NCBI GenBank assembly: GCA_964017045.1
Contig: OZ024794.1
Coordinates: 48,234,013-48,298,012 of the forward strand
From: Omphiscola glabra
Lineage: Eukaryota > Mollusca > Gastropoda > Lymnaeidae
Reading direction: 5' to 3'
DNA: 64,000 nt
Below are positions 1 through 12,651 of this stretch, one piece after another. The notes beneath the pieces were generated by a model. That model saw only the letters and a list, made by a program, of their open reading frames with translations, did not search any database and was not told the DNA's origin. Both the position numbers and the translations under genes were made by a program. The stretch's first letter is position 1. Each line of letters begins with the position of its first letter.

Positions 1-65
1 TTTTTGGAGTGAGGGGGGTGGGGTCAACTGTTTTTAACAAGAGTATGATCAGTTTCCCTCAGCTA

Positions 66-431
66 CTGTCGGGGGCCCAAACTATGGTTTGAAAAAAAAA
101 TTAACGAATATCTCAATTCTATGGACACTAAATGTATCTCAATTCTATGCACACTGCAAGTATCTCAGTTCTATGCACACTGCCCGTACTTCATTTTTAT
201 ATTGGAAAAAGCAATTTGAAAAGAAAAAAAATATTTTATGTGTAGAAAAAATATATCCAGCATAAACTTTATGATATTTTTCAAAGGGAACTTTGGCTAA
301 TGATAAGATCATTGTCTCGTGTCATATTTGTAGCTGTCAGCCAAACACCCCTAGGTCACCCATGCGGGCCGGATTAAGGACCCCCTTAGAGGACCGGATG
401 TGGCCCTCGGGTCGTAGTTCTAGGACCCCTG
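66..431 (-). mobile_element. Probable degraded hAT (Charlie-like) non-autonomous element
   Basis: The right end, read on the minus strand, begins caggggtcctagaactacg and runs into GGCCCGC-type sequence, as in many hAT-Charlie termini. A weaker match (gggggcccaaactatgg) lies near 71. No convincing 8-bp target duplication was found, so the boundaries are approximate. There is no coding capacity. Confidence 0.4.
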
Positions 432-1030
432 TCCTGGGGCCAACCCTAGACGCAGTCTTTCATTAACGTTAGCTCCCTCATGGTGAGTACGAATTCAGAC
501 GCCTGATTTTTTCTTCTCATAATACTTAATTTAAAAATAAAATTTATCAATAATAAATTATCTGCGATTTCTGATAACAGCATATATGGCAATACATTTT
601 ATTAGATACACCGGAGTAAAAAATAATGGGGCCATATAGTGTATAAAACAAACTGCGTTAATCCATTGTTTGAGAATCACCTCATTGACTTAAAAGTCAT
701 TGACTTAAAAGTCATAAGGCGTAGAATTAAAACGACTGCAAAAAAAAAACAAAAAACAACAACTACCCGCAACTATCGCGATATGAATTACAATTAAACA
801 CATTTTTTTCCCGGGGATTTTGACGTGAGGTAGATAACGGGAAGGGTGGATATTGTTTTAATTACCTCATATCTTGAGCGATCTTGCCTTAAACAACTCT
901 TAAGATGAAATCATCGTTATCTCCTCAGTGTCGGACCATCAAATAGTGTAAGCTGGCGAGACCGTGAGCAAACAGTTTTTTTTTTTCTTTTTAAGGGTGG
1001 TTAAGTTTTTAATAAAGAGCAAACAAACTA
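432..1030. other. AT-rich non-coding spacer
   Basis: Homopolymer-rich sequence with a short duplicated motif (attgacttaaaagtc) near 684-712. I see no gene, RNA or mobile element here. Confidence 0.6.
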
Positions 1031-1575
1031 TACAGAAACAGTTCTGCAAGAGTCAGTCAATAGGTTCGTTACAGAAACAGTTCTGCAAGAGTCAGTCAAT
1101 AGGTTCGCTACAGAAACAGTTCTGCAAGAGTCAGTCAATAGGTTCGCTACAGAAACAGTTCTGCAAGAGTTAGTCAATAGGTTCGCTACAGAAACAGTTC
1201 TGCAAGAGTCAGTCAATAGGTTTCGTTACAGAAACAGTTCTGCAAGAGTCAGTCAATAGGTTTCGTTACAGAAACAGTGCTGCAAGAGTAGGTCAATAGG
1301 TTCGTTACAGAAAAAGTTATGCAAGAGTCAATTACTAGATTCGTTACAGAAAAAGTTATGCAAGAGTCAATTACTAGATTCGTTACAGAAAAAGTTATGC
1401 AAGAGTCAATCACTATATTCGTTACAGAAACAGTTCTGCAAGAGTCAATTACTAGATTCGTTACAGAAAAAGTTATGCAAGAGTCAATCACTAGATTCGT
1501 TACAGAAACAGTTCTGCAAGAGTAAATTACTAGATTCGTTACAGAAACAATTCTGCAAGAGTCAATCCCTAGATT
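1031..1575. repeat. Minisatellite, 39-bp unit, about 14 copies
   Basis: Units begin acagaaacagttctgcaaga and repeat every 39 bp, with some 40-bp copies. Two sub-families occur in blocks: cagtcaataggttcg units first, then ttactagattcg units with acagaaaaagttatg. Because 39 is a multiple of three, ORFs open on both strands are an artefact. Confidence 0.95.
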
Positions 1576-3118
1576 CGCGCTCTGCTCATTACGCCGTCGA
1601 TCAGCCATGCATGTGAAATCCCGTCTCGTGAAACAGTTTGAAATGGGACAAGGTCGGGATTACAGACATTGTATGTTTCGTGTGTTCACACCCCTCTGCT
1701 GGTCGTGCATTCTCCGACCCAAGTGTTTTGTCAATAAACGCCGGACACCTTACCATGTCGGTCTATCTTATTAATATCTTTTAAAATCTGTCTAGGGAGC
1801 AATAATTTTTATCTGTTTGGTTTTTTAATTTGACTTCCACTCACTTCCATTACGTACTTCTTAAATGCTGTCTTGGTTCGGCGTCCTCTCTTATTCTTTT
1901 AACTTTTTTTAGTTAGGAAACATGTAAACATATATAATGTCGATTTAACTTAAACTTATTTAAATGTTAGTTTTTTTTGTTGTTTTTTTTTTGGTACTGA
2001 TGAAGACATTTCCCGAAAGTTATTACATTTGTATTTTGCAACATCATTATTACAGCTAAACATATATTGTATTATTTACACGAATTGTGTATGTCTAAAT
2101 AATAGGCAGCACTAACCGTGAGCTTATCCACCCCCCACCCCCCCGCCCCGCCACTTCTATCAGCACCAAGAAAGAGCTTACCCACTCATTTTCCCGCCTT
2201 CAAACTGGAAGGAAGCGATGCCGATGGAAGATTTTGTCAGAATTGACAACGTATCGCGAGGACAAAACGTTAAGCTCTGGAGAGCATGGAGAGGAAAACG
2301 AGTCAACGAGGGCAAATAGAAGGCATGTAGGTCGTGTGTCCAGCGCCCCAAGATTCCCCATTGTTACATGTCAGTGCAGAGGCAGCGACGTCAAAGAGAA
2401 AGGCGTATCCAATTATTTACACCCCAACGCGAACAAACTCACAAGCGGTTATACTTATACAGTTGGGAGGAGAAAATACAAACTAAAAAGGATTGGGTTA
2501 AACAAAAATAATAATAAGATACCTCCCTAAAGGTGGTCAACAAAGACAGACAGACATATCAAAAGGACATTAGTCTTAAAGAAACGAAAGTAAGCGTCTC
2601 GGCTTCTCCGCCCACTTTCCAGACGTAAAGCGTCGGCGCACTCCCTGTTCTAATATGTTCAGTAAACGGGAATACAATGACATTAACCAATTGAATAAAT
2701 ATACAAGAGCGGACCGGAACGTGTCGTGGTGAATAGATCTCCGTTTGATTACACAGCACCGTAGACCCGCGACTCCAGAACAAGGAAACCCGAGTGCCAT
2801 AGCTTGCTACATGTAATACTTTGGTCAACAATCACCCCCTCACCCCACACCCCACACACTACATTAAAAACTCTCCCAAGAAAACTATAAAGTCTGAGGG
2901 AGTAAAAAATTTTTTTTTTTTTTTTTTAAGACGAGTGGGGGAGCTTGCATCTTCTGATGCCTGCATCAACACGTGATGCACGATCAAGCATGCAGCCACC
3001 GGCACCGTGAAGATTGATGACAGGGCCCCCGGCTCCGTCGGTCTGGCTGGGGCCCTGGATGCAAACAGTAGATAGGAGACCCAAGCACGGGCTCACCTGT
3101 CTCTAACCTTTGCTAACC
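1576..3118. other. Non-coding spacer
   Basis: AT-rich sequence with homopolymer runs, then a more GC-balanced stretch from about 2180. A 98-codon ORF at 2234-2530 starts at a non-ATG codon, shows no recognisable domain, and is not called. Confidence 0.5.
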
Positions 3119-3237
3119 GTTGCCGGCCCGTGACGTGGCCCACCTATTGTCTCTGACCGCCGGCCATAATCTTCGCGTTGCCGGCCCGTGACGTGGCCCA
3201 CCTATTGTCTCGGACCGCCGGCCATAATCTTCGCGTT
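3119..3237. repeat. 58-bp tandem duplication, GC-rich
   Basis: Two nearly identical 58-bp units start at 3119 and 3177 (gttgccggcccgtgacgtgg). Each contains the complementary pair gccggcc / ggccggc, so each unit could form a stem-loop. One mismatch (ctctgac versus ctcggac) separates the copies. Confidence 0.9.
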
Positions 3238-3934
3238 GCCCGACGGGAAAGAGGCATTGGCTAAATCCTAGTCGGAAGACACCCCCCCCCCCTCAAACCA
3301 CGACGCGATGGGCATCGCCCAGACACCTCTTGTGTCTGTTTATGCCCCCCCCCCCATAGAGCGCCAGTTCTGGCTCGCTCTACACTGGAGTGTACCAGGG
3401 GCGTCTATTTATCTCAGCTCACTGAGTGGCTCTGTTTGACTAGACCGGCCACGGTAAAGAAGGCGTGTCAACAAACAAGCCACGGGTACGCACGCGTCTT
3501 TTCGGGGCTGTAGCAAAAAGCTCTTATTAATATTGTTAACATTGGGCTGAGCTGGGGTGGGGGGGGGGAGAGGGTGGAGAGGGGAATGAATAGCTGAAGA
3601 AACATCTTTTGTCCTGTTTTAATTTTCAACTAATATAGTTTGTACTTTTATATAATGAGAAAACAGACAAAAACTAGAAATAAAACTTACTTTTGAATTC
3701 GACTAACTTATAATATTGTCCGGGTGTTGCCTTTATATTAAAAAAATATGTGCCATGATTCTGTACCTGAAATCTATATCAGGAATATATATATGAGGAA
3801 TCTGTACCTAAGATCTTTACATAAAATATGTACCAGGAATCTCTACCACAAACATTTACCAGAAATATTTATCTTGGGAAAGACATGTGTACTAGAAATC
3901 TGTCAAATCTAAGTATAATATCAGGACGTTGTGT
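3238..3934. other. Non-coding spacer with poly-C and poly-G runs
   Basis: Poly-C runs near 3281 and 3347 and a G-run near 3559 are followed by AT-rich sequence grading into degenerate copies of the next array. No gene is seen. Confidence 0.5.
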
Positions 3935-4460
3935 CAGGAATCTGTATCAGGAAGGAATCTGTATCAGGAATCTGTATCAGGAATCATAATCAGGAATCTG
4001 TATCAGGAATCATAATCAGGAATCTGTATCAGGAAGGAATCTGTATCAGGAATCTGTATCAGGAATCATAATCAGGAATCTGTATCAGGAAGGAATCTGT
4101 ATCAGGAAGGAATCTGTATCAGGAATCTGTATCAGGAATCAGAATCAGGAATCTGTATCAGTATTCAGAATCAGGAATCTGTATCAGGAATCAGAATCAG
4201 AAATCTGTATCGGGAATCTGTAGAAGGAATCAGATTTAGGAATGTGCATCAGGAATCATAATCAGGAATCTTTATCAGGAATCTGTATCAGGAATCTGTG
4301 TCAGGAATCTGTATTAGGAATTTGTATCAGGAATCTGTATCATGAATCTGTATCGGGAATCTGTATCATGAATCTGTATCAGGAATCTGTATCAGGAATC
4401 TGTATCAGGAATCTGTATCAGGAATCTGTATCATGAATCTGTATCAGGAATCTGTTTTAG
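3935..4460. repeat. Minisatellite, 13-bp unit (ggaatctgtatca)
   Basis: About 40 copies. Variants include ggaatcataatca and an inserted gga that makes ggaaggaatc units. The upstream flank from 3770 holds diverged copies (ggaatctgtacc), so the array appears to have grown from a degenerate edge. Confidence 0.95.
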
Positions 4461-5871
4461 GAGTCCAACAATCACCGCAACAGAAACCGCTCCATGTTTA
4501 CTGTATTAAATAAATTTTAATTCCCAATTGTCAACCAATCAAATTATGGTGATACCAAACTCGATGCTAATTTAAATATTCTTGTCCTCATTTCACACCT
4601 TCATTGAAACCTTGAGGTTGAGGTGTACGTGCAAAAGGGGAATTAAATGAGCCCAGAGATGTTAAAACTTCATTCCTCCATTGAACGATTTCCTTTGGCG
4701 TTCCGTGGATGCACATTTTCTTTTCGCGTTAATACATCCAAACTTTTTTTTTTAACATACGCCTACCATCGTACACTGAAGAGCACTTCAAGATGAGAGT
4801 TTTCGAAAGACGTTCGGAGTGGTTTCCCCCTTGTCAAAGATTACATAAATATTCCACACGCAAAGTCCTACGCTGAGGTCACAATGAAATGTAAAGAGTC
4901 AAGAGGAATAATTAGACTCAACGGGGGATTTTGTGGGGTGGGGTAGGGGGCTTAAACGTAATTATTTTCCTTGTTAGAAATTTAACAAACTAAATCGCTT
5001 ATTTAATAAACGTATTGAATTATTTTTATTATTTTTTTTCTTTGTTTTTTTTTTTTAGAAGAGAAAAAAATCAACTTTAAATCAATCTCCCTTAAATAGA
5101 GTTTGTAAATGAATCATCTTCCACATTTGATGATTTTTTTTTTTTTTTAAATTTGTTTACCTGAGCGATAGCGCATACGAGAGTTGGCTTCTTTTTTTTT
5201 TTTTTCTTTCTTTTCTTTACTAGGGAACAGATTCGATATTATTTCTCATCTTATTTATTTCAAGAATTAATTAAAATCTAACTTGGTATTTGTATCCCCC
5301 CCCCCCCCCCCGTTTTTTTTTTCAAGTCTCAATGGCACACCCGCCTGGTCATTGTTCTGTCCTGCTGAAGACTGTAATATTTCATATTTCATACCCGGGT
5401 ATTCACCCCTCTGATGCCACCACCCCCCTCCCCCACACACACCCCCCCTTGCATGAGACACCGGGGGTTGCTAAACAAAAGACGTCCACAATGGAATCCC
5501 TCCCTGCGTCAGCATGTCATGGCAGACTAAGTTCGGCATAGTCCCTGGCCCCTTAATGTTGCCCAGAAAGGACTCTACCAAAAGGTGGGAGCTCGGGCCA
5601 CGTGACCGGATATGGTTATGCAGGAGAGCAGGAGATCAGACGATGCGCCGGTCGTGCGGTGGAATAATATCGCACTTCCAGCTGTCGAGATCGCCATAAC
5701 GTCAAATAAAGGGGATGGATAGCTTACAAGATTGGGCAACACTCTCACCGGAAGGAGTCTTCAAAATGGAAGTCGAGACGCGCGCAAGTGGCGTGTTCCT
5801 TATTGTTGGGCAACCTGGCTTCACACTCGCGTCCGATCTCATCCTGGCCACCAGAGATTGGATGATCTCTT
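4461..5871. other. Non-coding spacer; GC-richer block 5480-5870
   Basis: AT-rich with poly-T tracts and a poly-C run at 5297-5310. The block 5480-5870 is GC-balanced and not tandemly repeated. Its short ORFs show no domain I recognise. It could be an old mobile-element fragment. Confidence 0.4.
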
Positions 5872-6215
5872 GAACCCAATCCCTCCAACTGTGAGTTGTT
5901 GTTGGTTGTCTTGAACCCAATCCCTCCAACTGTGAGTTGTTGTTGGTTGTCTTGAACCCAATCCCTCCAACTGTGAGTTGTTGTTGGTTGCCTTGAACCC
6001 AATCCCTCCAACTGTGAGTTGTTGTTGGTCGTCTTGAACCCAATCCCTCCAACTAGGAGTTGTTGTTGGTCGTCTTGAACCCAATCCCTCTAACTGTGAG
6101 TTGTTGTTGGTCGTCTTGAACCCAATCCCTCTAGCTGTGAGTTGTTGTTGGTTGCCTTGAACCCAATCCCTCTAACTGTGAGTTGTTCTGTTGTTCATCG
6201 TCTTGAACCCAATCC
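5872..6215. repeat. Minisatellite, 41-bp unit, about 8 copies
   Basis: Units of 41 bp carry ttgaacccaatccctc, then aactgtgagttgttgttgg. The last copies are diverged and one has an extra ttctg. Confidence 0.95.
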
Positions 6216-6404
6216 CTCTCATTGTGCATTGATTCTCTGACTGTGGCTGCTTCCCCCCCCCCCCTTTTTTTTACCACCAACTCAGTGTTGTTGTTTTGGT
6301 TGTTAATAACATTAAGTTTGTTTTAGCCCATAATAGGTAGGTGTTCTATTTTCTTGCCTTCACACATCTTTTCATATCGAGCTAAATGTCTTTTGATAAA
6401 TGCT

Positions 6405-6562
6405 CCTTATTCAGTTAATTATTGTCACTATTCCATTTCTGCTCACTATTCAAATAATTATTTTCCCTATTCCATTTCTCTTCACTATTTAACTAATTAT
6501 TGTCATTATTCCATTTCTGTTCACTATTCAAATAATCACTGTCGCTATTCCATATCTGTTGG
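6405..6562. repeat. Short 39-bp minisatellite, about 4 copies
   Basis: Units of 39 bp begin ctattccatttctg, then tcactattcaaataat. The copies are diverged, so the array looks old. Confidence 0.8.
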
Positions 6563-6631
6563 CAATTATTACGAGATTAAGGTTCTGCGCAGACCACCTT
6601 TGAGGAATACTTCCCAATCTTTAAACTGGAC

Positions 6632-8035
6632 AGGATGAGATCCATCTCTGCACTGACCACGACAGGATGAGATCCATCTCTGCACTGACCAAGACAGGAT
6701 AAGATCCATCTCTGCACTGACCACGACAGGATGAGATTTATCTCTGCACTGACCACGACAGGATGCGATTCATCTCTACACGACTACGACAGGATGAGAT
6801 CCATCTCTACACTGACCACGAAAGGATGAGATCCATCTCTACGCTGACCACAACAGGATGAGATCCATCTCTACACTGACCACGACAGGATGAGATCCAT
6901 CTCTACGCTGACCACAACAGGATGAGATCCATCTCTACACTGACCACGACAGGATGAGATTCATCTCTACACTGACCACGACAGGATGAGATCCATCTCA
7001 AAGCTGACCATGACAGGATGAGATTCATCTCTACACTGACCACGACAGGATGAGATCCATCTCTACGCTAACCACGAAAGGATGAGATCCATCTCTACGC
7101 TGACCACAACAGGATGACATCCATCTCTACACTGACCACGACAGGATGAGATCCATCTCTACACTGACCACGAAAGGATGAGGTCCATCTCTACGCTGAC
7201 CACAACAGGATTTGATCCATCTCTACACTGACCATGACAGGATGAGATTCATCTCTACACTGACCACGACAGGATGAGATCCATCTCAAAGCTGACCATG
7301 ACAGGATGAGATTCATCTCTACACTGACCACGACAGGATGAGATCCATCTCTACGCTAACCACGAAAGGATGAGATCCATCTCTACGCTGACCACAACAG
7401 GATGACATCCATCTCTACACTGACCACGACAGGATGAGATCCATCTCTACACTGACCACGAAAGGATGAGGTCCATCTCTACGCTGACCACAACAGGATT
7501 TGATCCATCTCTACACTGACCATGACAGGATGAGATTCATCTCTACACTGACCACGACAGGATGAGATCCATCTCAAAGCTGACCATGACAGGATGAGAT
7601 TCATCTCTACACTGACCACGACAGGATGAGATCCATCTCTACACTGACCACGAAAGGATGAGGTCCATCTCTACGCTGACCACAACAGGATTTGATCCAT
7701 CTCTACACTGACCATGACAGGATGAGATTCATCTCTACACTGACCACGACAGGATTAGATCCATCTCTACACTGACCACGACAGGATGAGATCCATCTCT
7801 ACGCTAACCACGACAGGATGAGATTCATCTCGCACTGACCACGACAGGATGAGATCCATCTCTACGCTGACCACAACAGGATGACATCCATCTCTACACT
7901 GACCACGACAGGATGAGATCCATCTCTGCACTGACCACGACAGGATGAGATCCATCTCTGCACTGACCACGACAGGATGAGATCCATCTCTGCACTGACC
8001 ACGACAGGATGAGATTCATCTCTACACTGACCACG
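6632..8035. repeat. Minisatellite, 32-bp unit, about 44 copies, with higher-order structure
   Basis: The unit is gacaggatgagatccatctc followed by tacactgaccac, 32 bp in all. Variant monomers recur in a fixed order: a monomer with acaggatttgatcc occurs at 7205, 7493 and 7685. These spacings are 288 bp (9 units) and 192 bp (6 units), showing block duplication of several monomers. Not coding, since 32 is not a multiple of three. Confidence 0.97.
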
Positions 8036-10005
8036 TCAGACACTGAATTCAATTACATCTTACATTTAAAAAATATATATAGCCATATATAGTAATGTAT
8101 TTTTTTAAAAAAAAAGCAAATATCATAATTGACATCTTTCATGCTCAAGGCTGAGTTCAAAGGTCAATGGTTAACTTTTACACAAGACTCAATGATGTCA
8201 AAAACTTGCCTGTACTTGAGCTTGCGACGGGTATTTTAACTTATAAAGTCTGATGGTATATTTTAAACAGCAATTCAATGTTTTAAAACAATTTAAAAAT
8301 TTTATTGGTTTGATTTTGTGACTCTGGCCAAAAATAAAGGACAGGATTTTTTAAAAAATCTTTTCAGCCTTCGATTAGAAGTTGGCCTTTGTGAAGGTTT
8401 TTTTTTTTCTTCTTTTTTTTTTTCTTTAAACGCTTATTTCAAAAAGGCAATGATATATATGCAGAGCACGAGCCTCCAAATTCATCACGCTTAGCAGGTC
8501 ATCGTGATTTATATACGGCTCATGCTTCTGTAATTGTTCACATTCGCTCAGATATATTTTTTTCCCTAGGGTTGGCCAATTGCCCGTTGTAACAACGGCT
8601 TACACGAGGGTCGGTGTACAATACACGGAACATAATACGTGGCTTGGCGCAGAGACAACCCCATGCTGTTGTCAGTTACAGCGGAAGGGTCTTACACGGT
8701 GAGGACAAATGCTAGCCCGTCACAACCGGCTTATTTGTATTCGTATGTTATTACTTGTTTTCATTCTCTCTCTCTCCACCGCCCTTACCCCCGCCCCCCC
8801 CCCCCATGTCTTAAATCCTCTTTGTGCGCGGCTGATGTGCTATCAATTGCCACCAGAGGTCGCCCGGAGGGCAAAAAGCCCCAATGTTAAATGACTATGG
8901 CGACAAGAGAAAACAGTGGCACCACGCGCCTAGGTGACAAATTACCGGCCAATGGGTGGTCCGTCTCCGTTTCTTCAATGCCCTCGTGTGGGTTTCAATC
9001 CCAGCTTGACCCGGAGGGTCCACGGAAGCGTGGCCGGCGGCACACGTGAAAGTATCTCCAGGAGACCCCCCTCTCGGCACGGGCTCGTGCGGAATGAGCC
9101 GTGTCCACAAGGCAGTTGCTGTCAGCAGGTCAAGTGTGAAAGTCGGGTGACTTATTGGTGACGACCAATTAGAAGGAGGCGGCTGAGATCAGCTGTGTTT
9201 GCTCATAGATCACAGGTCATGGCGCCGGACGATCGGACAGAATAATGTGGCCGTCATTGACGCCGCTGACCAGGCCTCGTGAGCAGCCAAACAGGCCCAG
9301 TGTCCTGATGTCATTCTGAGCTTCCCTCTACGGGCCATCCGTCAGGGCACGGCCGTGTGTGCACTGTAGTTAAATAATCAAGAGGTAATAATATATATCT
9401 AAGATTACAAGAATGATGGCAATGGTAAGGTCTCCATGTAACTGCCAGTGAAGATTAGAATGTCACGGTGTGAATGCTTTCAAACATGACCAATAATAAA
9501 TTTCTCATACCAAAATTAATTTATTAAAAGAAAACAACAATTATCTTAAAAGATTATTTTGAAATTGTTCGTCCTTCGCATGTGAAGATTTCCAAGGCTT
9601 CGACGTGAGTATAGTAACCCTTGACTTGCGCTGTATTTTGTTTAAAGTGGGGGAGAGTTGCTCAATTCGTCAGCCTCACCCTCTCGTCCCTGCCTATGAT
9701 GTGTTCCAATGGCAAGAATTGGTCAAGACGACTGGAAATAGACCAGGATCCAGTAGATGAACAGTCGGGTCTCAATGTGATCCTATGCTTTCCACTTTAC
9801 AGGAGTCGGAGTTTTCATTATTTTTAAGTGACTCCAACTCCAGGTTTAATTTCAGAGTTTGCCTTTTCTTAGACAAGTTGCCACCCAAGGTCAAGGTCAA
9901 CGCGTCCCATCCACCCGTGGCTCTGGTTTTGTTTATTCTTGTCTATAATCTGGGGACTGAACTACACCGAGCAATCCCCTGCACCCCAAACAAAATAAAT
10001 GTATC
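8036..10005. other. Non-coding: AT-rich flanks around a GC-rich block
   Basis: 8036-8560 is AT-rich. 8560-9365 is GC-richer, non-repetitive sequence with short ORFs that share no recognisable domain. 9365-10005 is AT-rich again. I see no gene. The middle block could be regulatory or an old exon. Confidence 0.4.
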
Positions 10006-10012
10006 TACAGTG

Positions 10013-10316
10013 CTGGGTGGCCGAGTGGTCTAAACTGATCCATTCACAAGATCATGGTCTGCAGTCCAATCCCCACCAAAGCCAAAAACATCACCCTGGG
10101 TTGATGGGACTCGTTAACCTTGGATGGCAACTCACTCAAGAGAAGGAAACTCTGAATTTAAACCCGGATATGGCGTCCCCCATATACGGTGAACATCGAA
10201 ACAATGAATCATTCCGACAACTCCTGCGGCGCCCCTGATGCCATCTCCGAGAGTGCGGCGAGCATGCTAAGATAGCACCGATACAAGCGCTGGCTATATA
10301 AGTAATCAATCAAGCA
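10013..10316 (+). mobile_element. tRNA-derived SINE
   Basis: The head resembles a tRNA promoter region. An A-box-like stretch (tggccgagtggtctaa) at 10018 is followed about 35 bases later by a B-box-like stretch (ggtctgcagtccaatcc). A roughly 200-bp non-tRNA body ends in simple taatcaatcaagcaat sequence. A-box/B-box spacing and total length fit a Pol III SINE; it would use partner LINE machinery to move. I could not define a clean target duplication. Degenerate boxes argue against a functional tRNA gene. Confidence 0.75.
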
Positions 10317-10708
10317 ATGCAGTGTCTTTGTGGATCATTTATAGTTTTAAACTACAATATTATGGACGTCAATAATAGATTTGAATGACACAATGGAAGT
10401 TACAACAGTCGACTCTTTTATATCCCATATAGTGATGATATATATATAGTTTACTCTTTATTGTTCAGAGTCTTTGAAAGCCGGTGTAATATTCCGAGTA
10501 GAGTCCAAGAGTTCAAATAATATAAAGGAATGTTCACCAGGACATTTACAAGAACTAAAATATAAAGCATACATTGATATTATTCTTTATCTGTATCCCA
10601 CCGAAATAAAGTAAAGAATTTTATTTAAATATATTTTTTTTCTAATAAAATGTCAAAGACCTGAGGGTGAAAGTCAGTGAGCTTCCATTGGCTTGAGGTT
10701 ATGATCAG
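10317..10708. other. AT-rich non-coding spacer
   Basis: No gene or repeat recognised. Confidence 0.5.
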
Positions 10709-11290
10709 TACTGTGCTGCCTCTGTAAATGGACACTATACTGTGCTACCTCTGTAAATGGACACTATACTGTGCTGCCTCTGTAAATGGACACTATACTG
10801 TGCTGCCTCTGTCAATGGACACTATACTGTGCTGCCTCTGTCAATGGACACTATACTGTGCTACCACTGTAAATGGACACTATACTGTGCTGCCTCTGTC
10901 AATGGACACTATACTGTGCTACCTCTGTAAATGGACACTATACTGTGCTGCTTCTGTAAATGGACACTATACTGTGCTGCCTCTGTAAATGGACACTATA
11001 CTGTGCTACCTCTGTAAATGGACACTATATATACTGTGCTATCTCTGTAAATGGACACTATACTGTGCTACCTCTGTAAATGGACACTATACTGTGCTAC
11101 CTCTGTAAATGGACTCTATACTGTGCTTCCTCTGTAAATGGACACTATACTGTTCTACCTCCGTAATGGACACTATTTAAACACTATACTGTGCTACCTC
11201 AGTAAATGAACAATATACTGTGATACCTCCCTAAAGGGACACTAAACTGTGATACCCTTGTAAAGGTACACTACACTGTGATACCTCTGG
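10709..11290. repeat. Minisatellite, 29-bp unit, about 20 copies
   Basis: Units read tgtgctgcctctgtaaatgg then acactatac. Decay increases towards the 3' edge after 11150 (ccgtaatgg, ccctaaaggg, cttgtaaagg). Confidence 0.95.
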
Positions 11291-11818
11291 CCATTTCGAT
11301 GCTAAGTGAATATGTGTGATCACCCATAAGGCACCTACTCCAGACATAGCAGCATGACGACATCCCAGACGAGGGCAACGTCCTTAGATTTTTTTTTTTA
11401 ACGCCGAAAGAATTTGTCTGGAACACCAGACGGCCAGAAGAGTTTAACTTACCACCAGGGTTTGCGAGGAACGTTTCAAAACAAAAACACAAAAATAACA
11501 ACAAAAAATATATATATAACCAAAAAACCACCGCCTTGCCGTTGGCGTGTCATGGGCTTGGCGTGGGCTTGTCATGCCATCGGCAAGATTTATTTGTCAG
11601 CAATCAGTAAAACTTAAACATGACGATTGTCTCCCGTGTTGTTAAATTAATTTTTGTTTTTAAAAAAAAACAGGATTATAACTAAATCAACTTTCGCCGC
11701 GTTGACACCTGAAATTGAGATCTTTGACATCATATTTAGACACGCAAGCACACAAACCCACCCATCCACCCACCCACACATCTATCTATTTATAATCTTG
11801 GTAGCGTTCCCTGCATTT
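11291..11818. other. Non-coding spacer
   Basis: Mixed composition with A-runs and a cccacccacc tract near 11757. No gene is supported. Confidence 0.5.
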
Positions 11819-11826
11819 ATTTAAAT

Positions 11827-12234
11827 CAGAGGTCCCCATACTTTTTTGTCTTGTAGACCCCATGCAATGTTTTTTGGTTTTGTGTAGACCCCTGCTTACC
11901 TGATATTACATGCTAGTTTATAATTATTCTTAAACAGTTTTATGTTTTTAACATTTTTACTTCATAGGTACTTTTATTATTTATGTAGGAAGATACATGT
12001 CTTTATATTATAAGGTAATATTATGCAAGTAAATAGGTACCATCTGTGTATATGAATTATTCCATTCATGGAAGGCCAAAGTAGAAGTTACGACCTGCAT
12101 ACATGAGATCCACTATCGTTGACCCCCATTTTCATTTCATAGACCCCCATTTTTTTTCTCTCTCGCTGACATGGACCCCTTGCAAGTTGTCGTCGACCCC
12201 TGGGGGTCGATATAGACTACTTTGGGAATCACTG
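11827..12234 (+). mobile_element. Non-autonomous hAT element (408 bp) with intact 8-bp TSD
   Basis: The element starts cagaggtccccatac and ends ctactttgggaatcactg, giving imperfect inverted termini (CAGAGGTCCCCA versus CAGTGATTCCCA). It is bounded by a perfect 8-bp duplication, atttaaat, at 11819-11826 and 12235-12242. The CAG...CTG ends and the 8-bp duplication are typical of the hAT superfamily. There is no transposase ORF. Internal 'gacccc' repeats near both ends are also characteristic. Confidence 0.88.
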
Positions 12235-12242
12235 ATTTAAAT

Positions 12243-12651
12243 GAAAGAAAGAACACTGAGGGAAAAAGTGAAGTGGGAGGGAAGGAGGGAAGAAAGAACA
12301 AAAGAAAGAAAGTAAAAGAGGAAGAAAAAAATAAAGATGAAAGTGAAAGAAAGGTTCCCTGAGGGTATATTGTTTTTTTTTTTAATGGTAACACTGTTAC
12401 TTTAAGTTTAGAAAAGAAATTCCCTAGAATGGGGATGAATCACTCAATTAACAAATTTAATGGTCTGAAAAATCGTAAGTAATGTCGTGAGTTCTTTAAG
12501 CTCGGTGCCGCTTCTGCTGATTGTTGTTTGTCAGTTCTGTTTGACAGCAATTATCATATTTTCTCTAAACATTAACTAATAGTTTAAAAATTATTTTTTT
12601 AACGTTGCCTTTAATTGCCTTTTAAAAAATTTTCTTTCTTTTATGTGTATT
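12243..12651. other. Non-coding spacer with GA-rich tract
   Basis: 12243-12360 is a GAAA/GGAA-rich purine tract. The rest is AT-rich. No gene is seen. Confidence 0.6.

Noticed and set aside
2234..2530. 98-codon plus-strand ORF
   Set aside because: It lacks a proper ATG start, shows no recognisable domain, and has no exon signals.
6632..8035. CRISPR array (regular 32-bp spacing)
   Set aside because: Units are contiguous with no unique spacers, and the context is eukaryotic.
10013..10090. Functional tRNA gene
   Set aside because: Only promoter-box resemblance; no complete cloverleaf, and it is joined to a SINE body.
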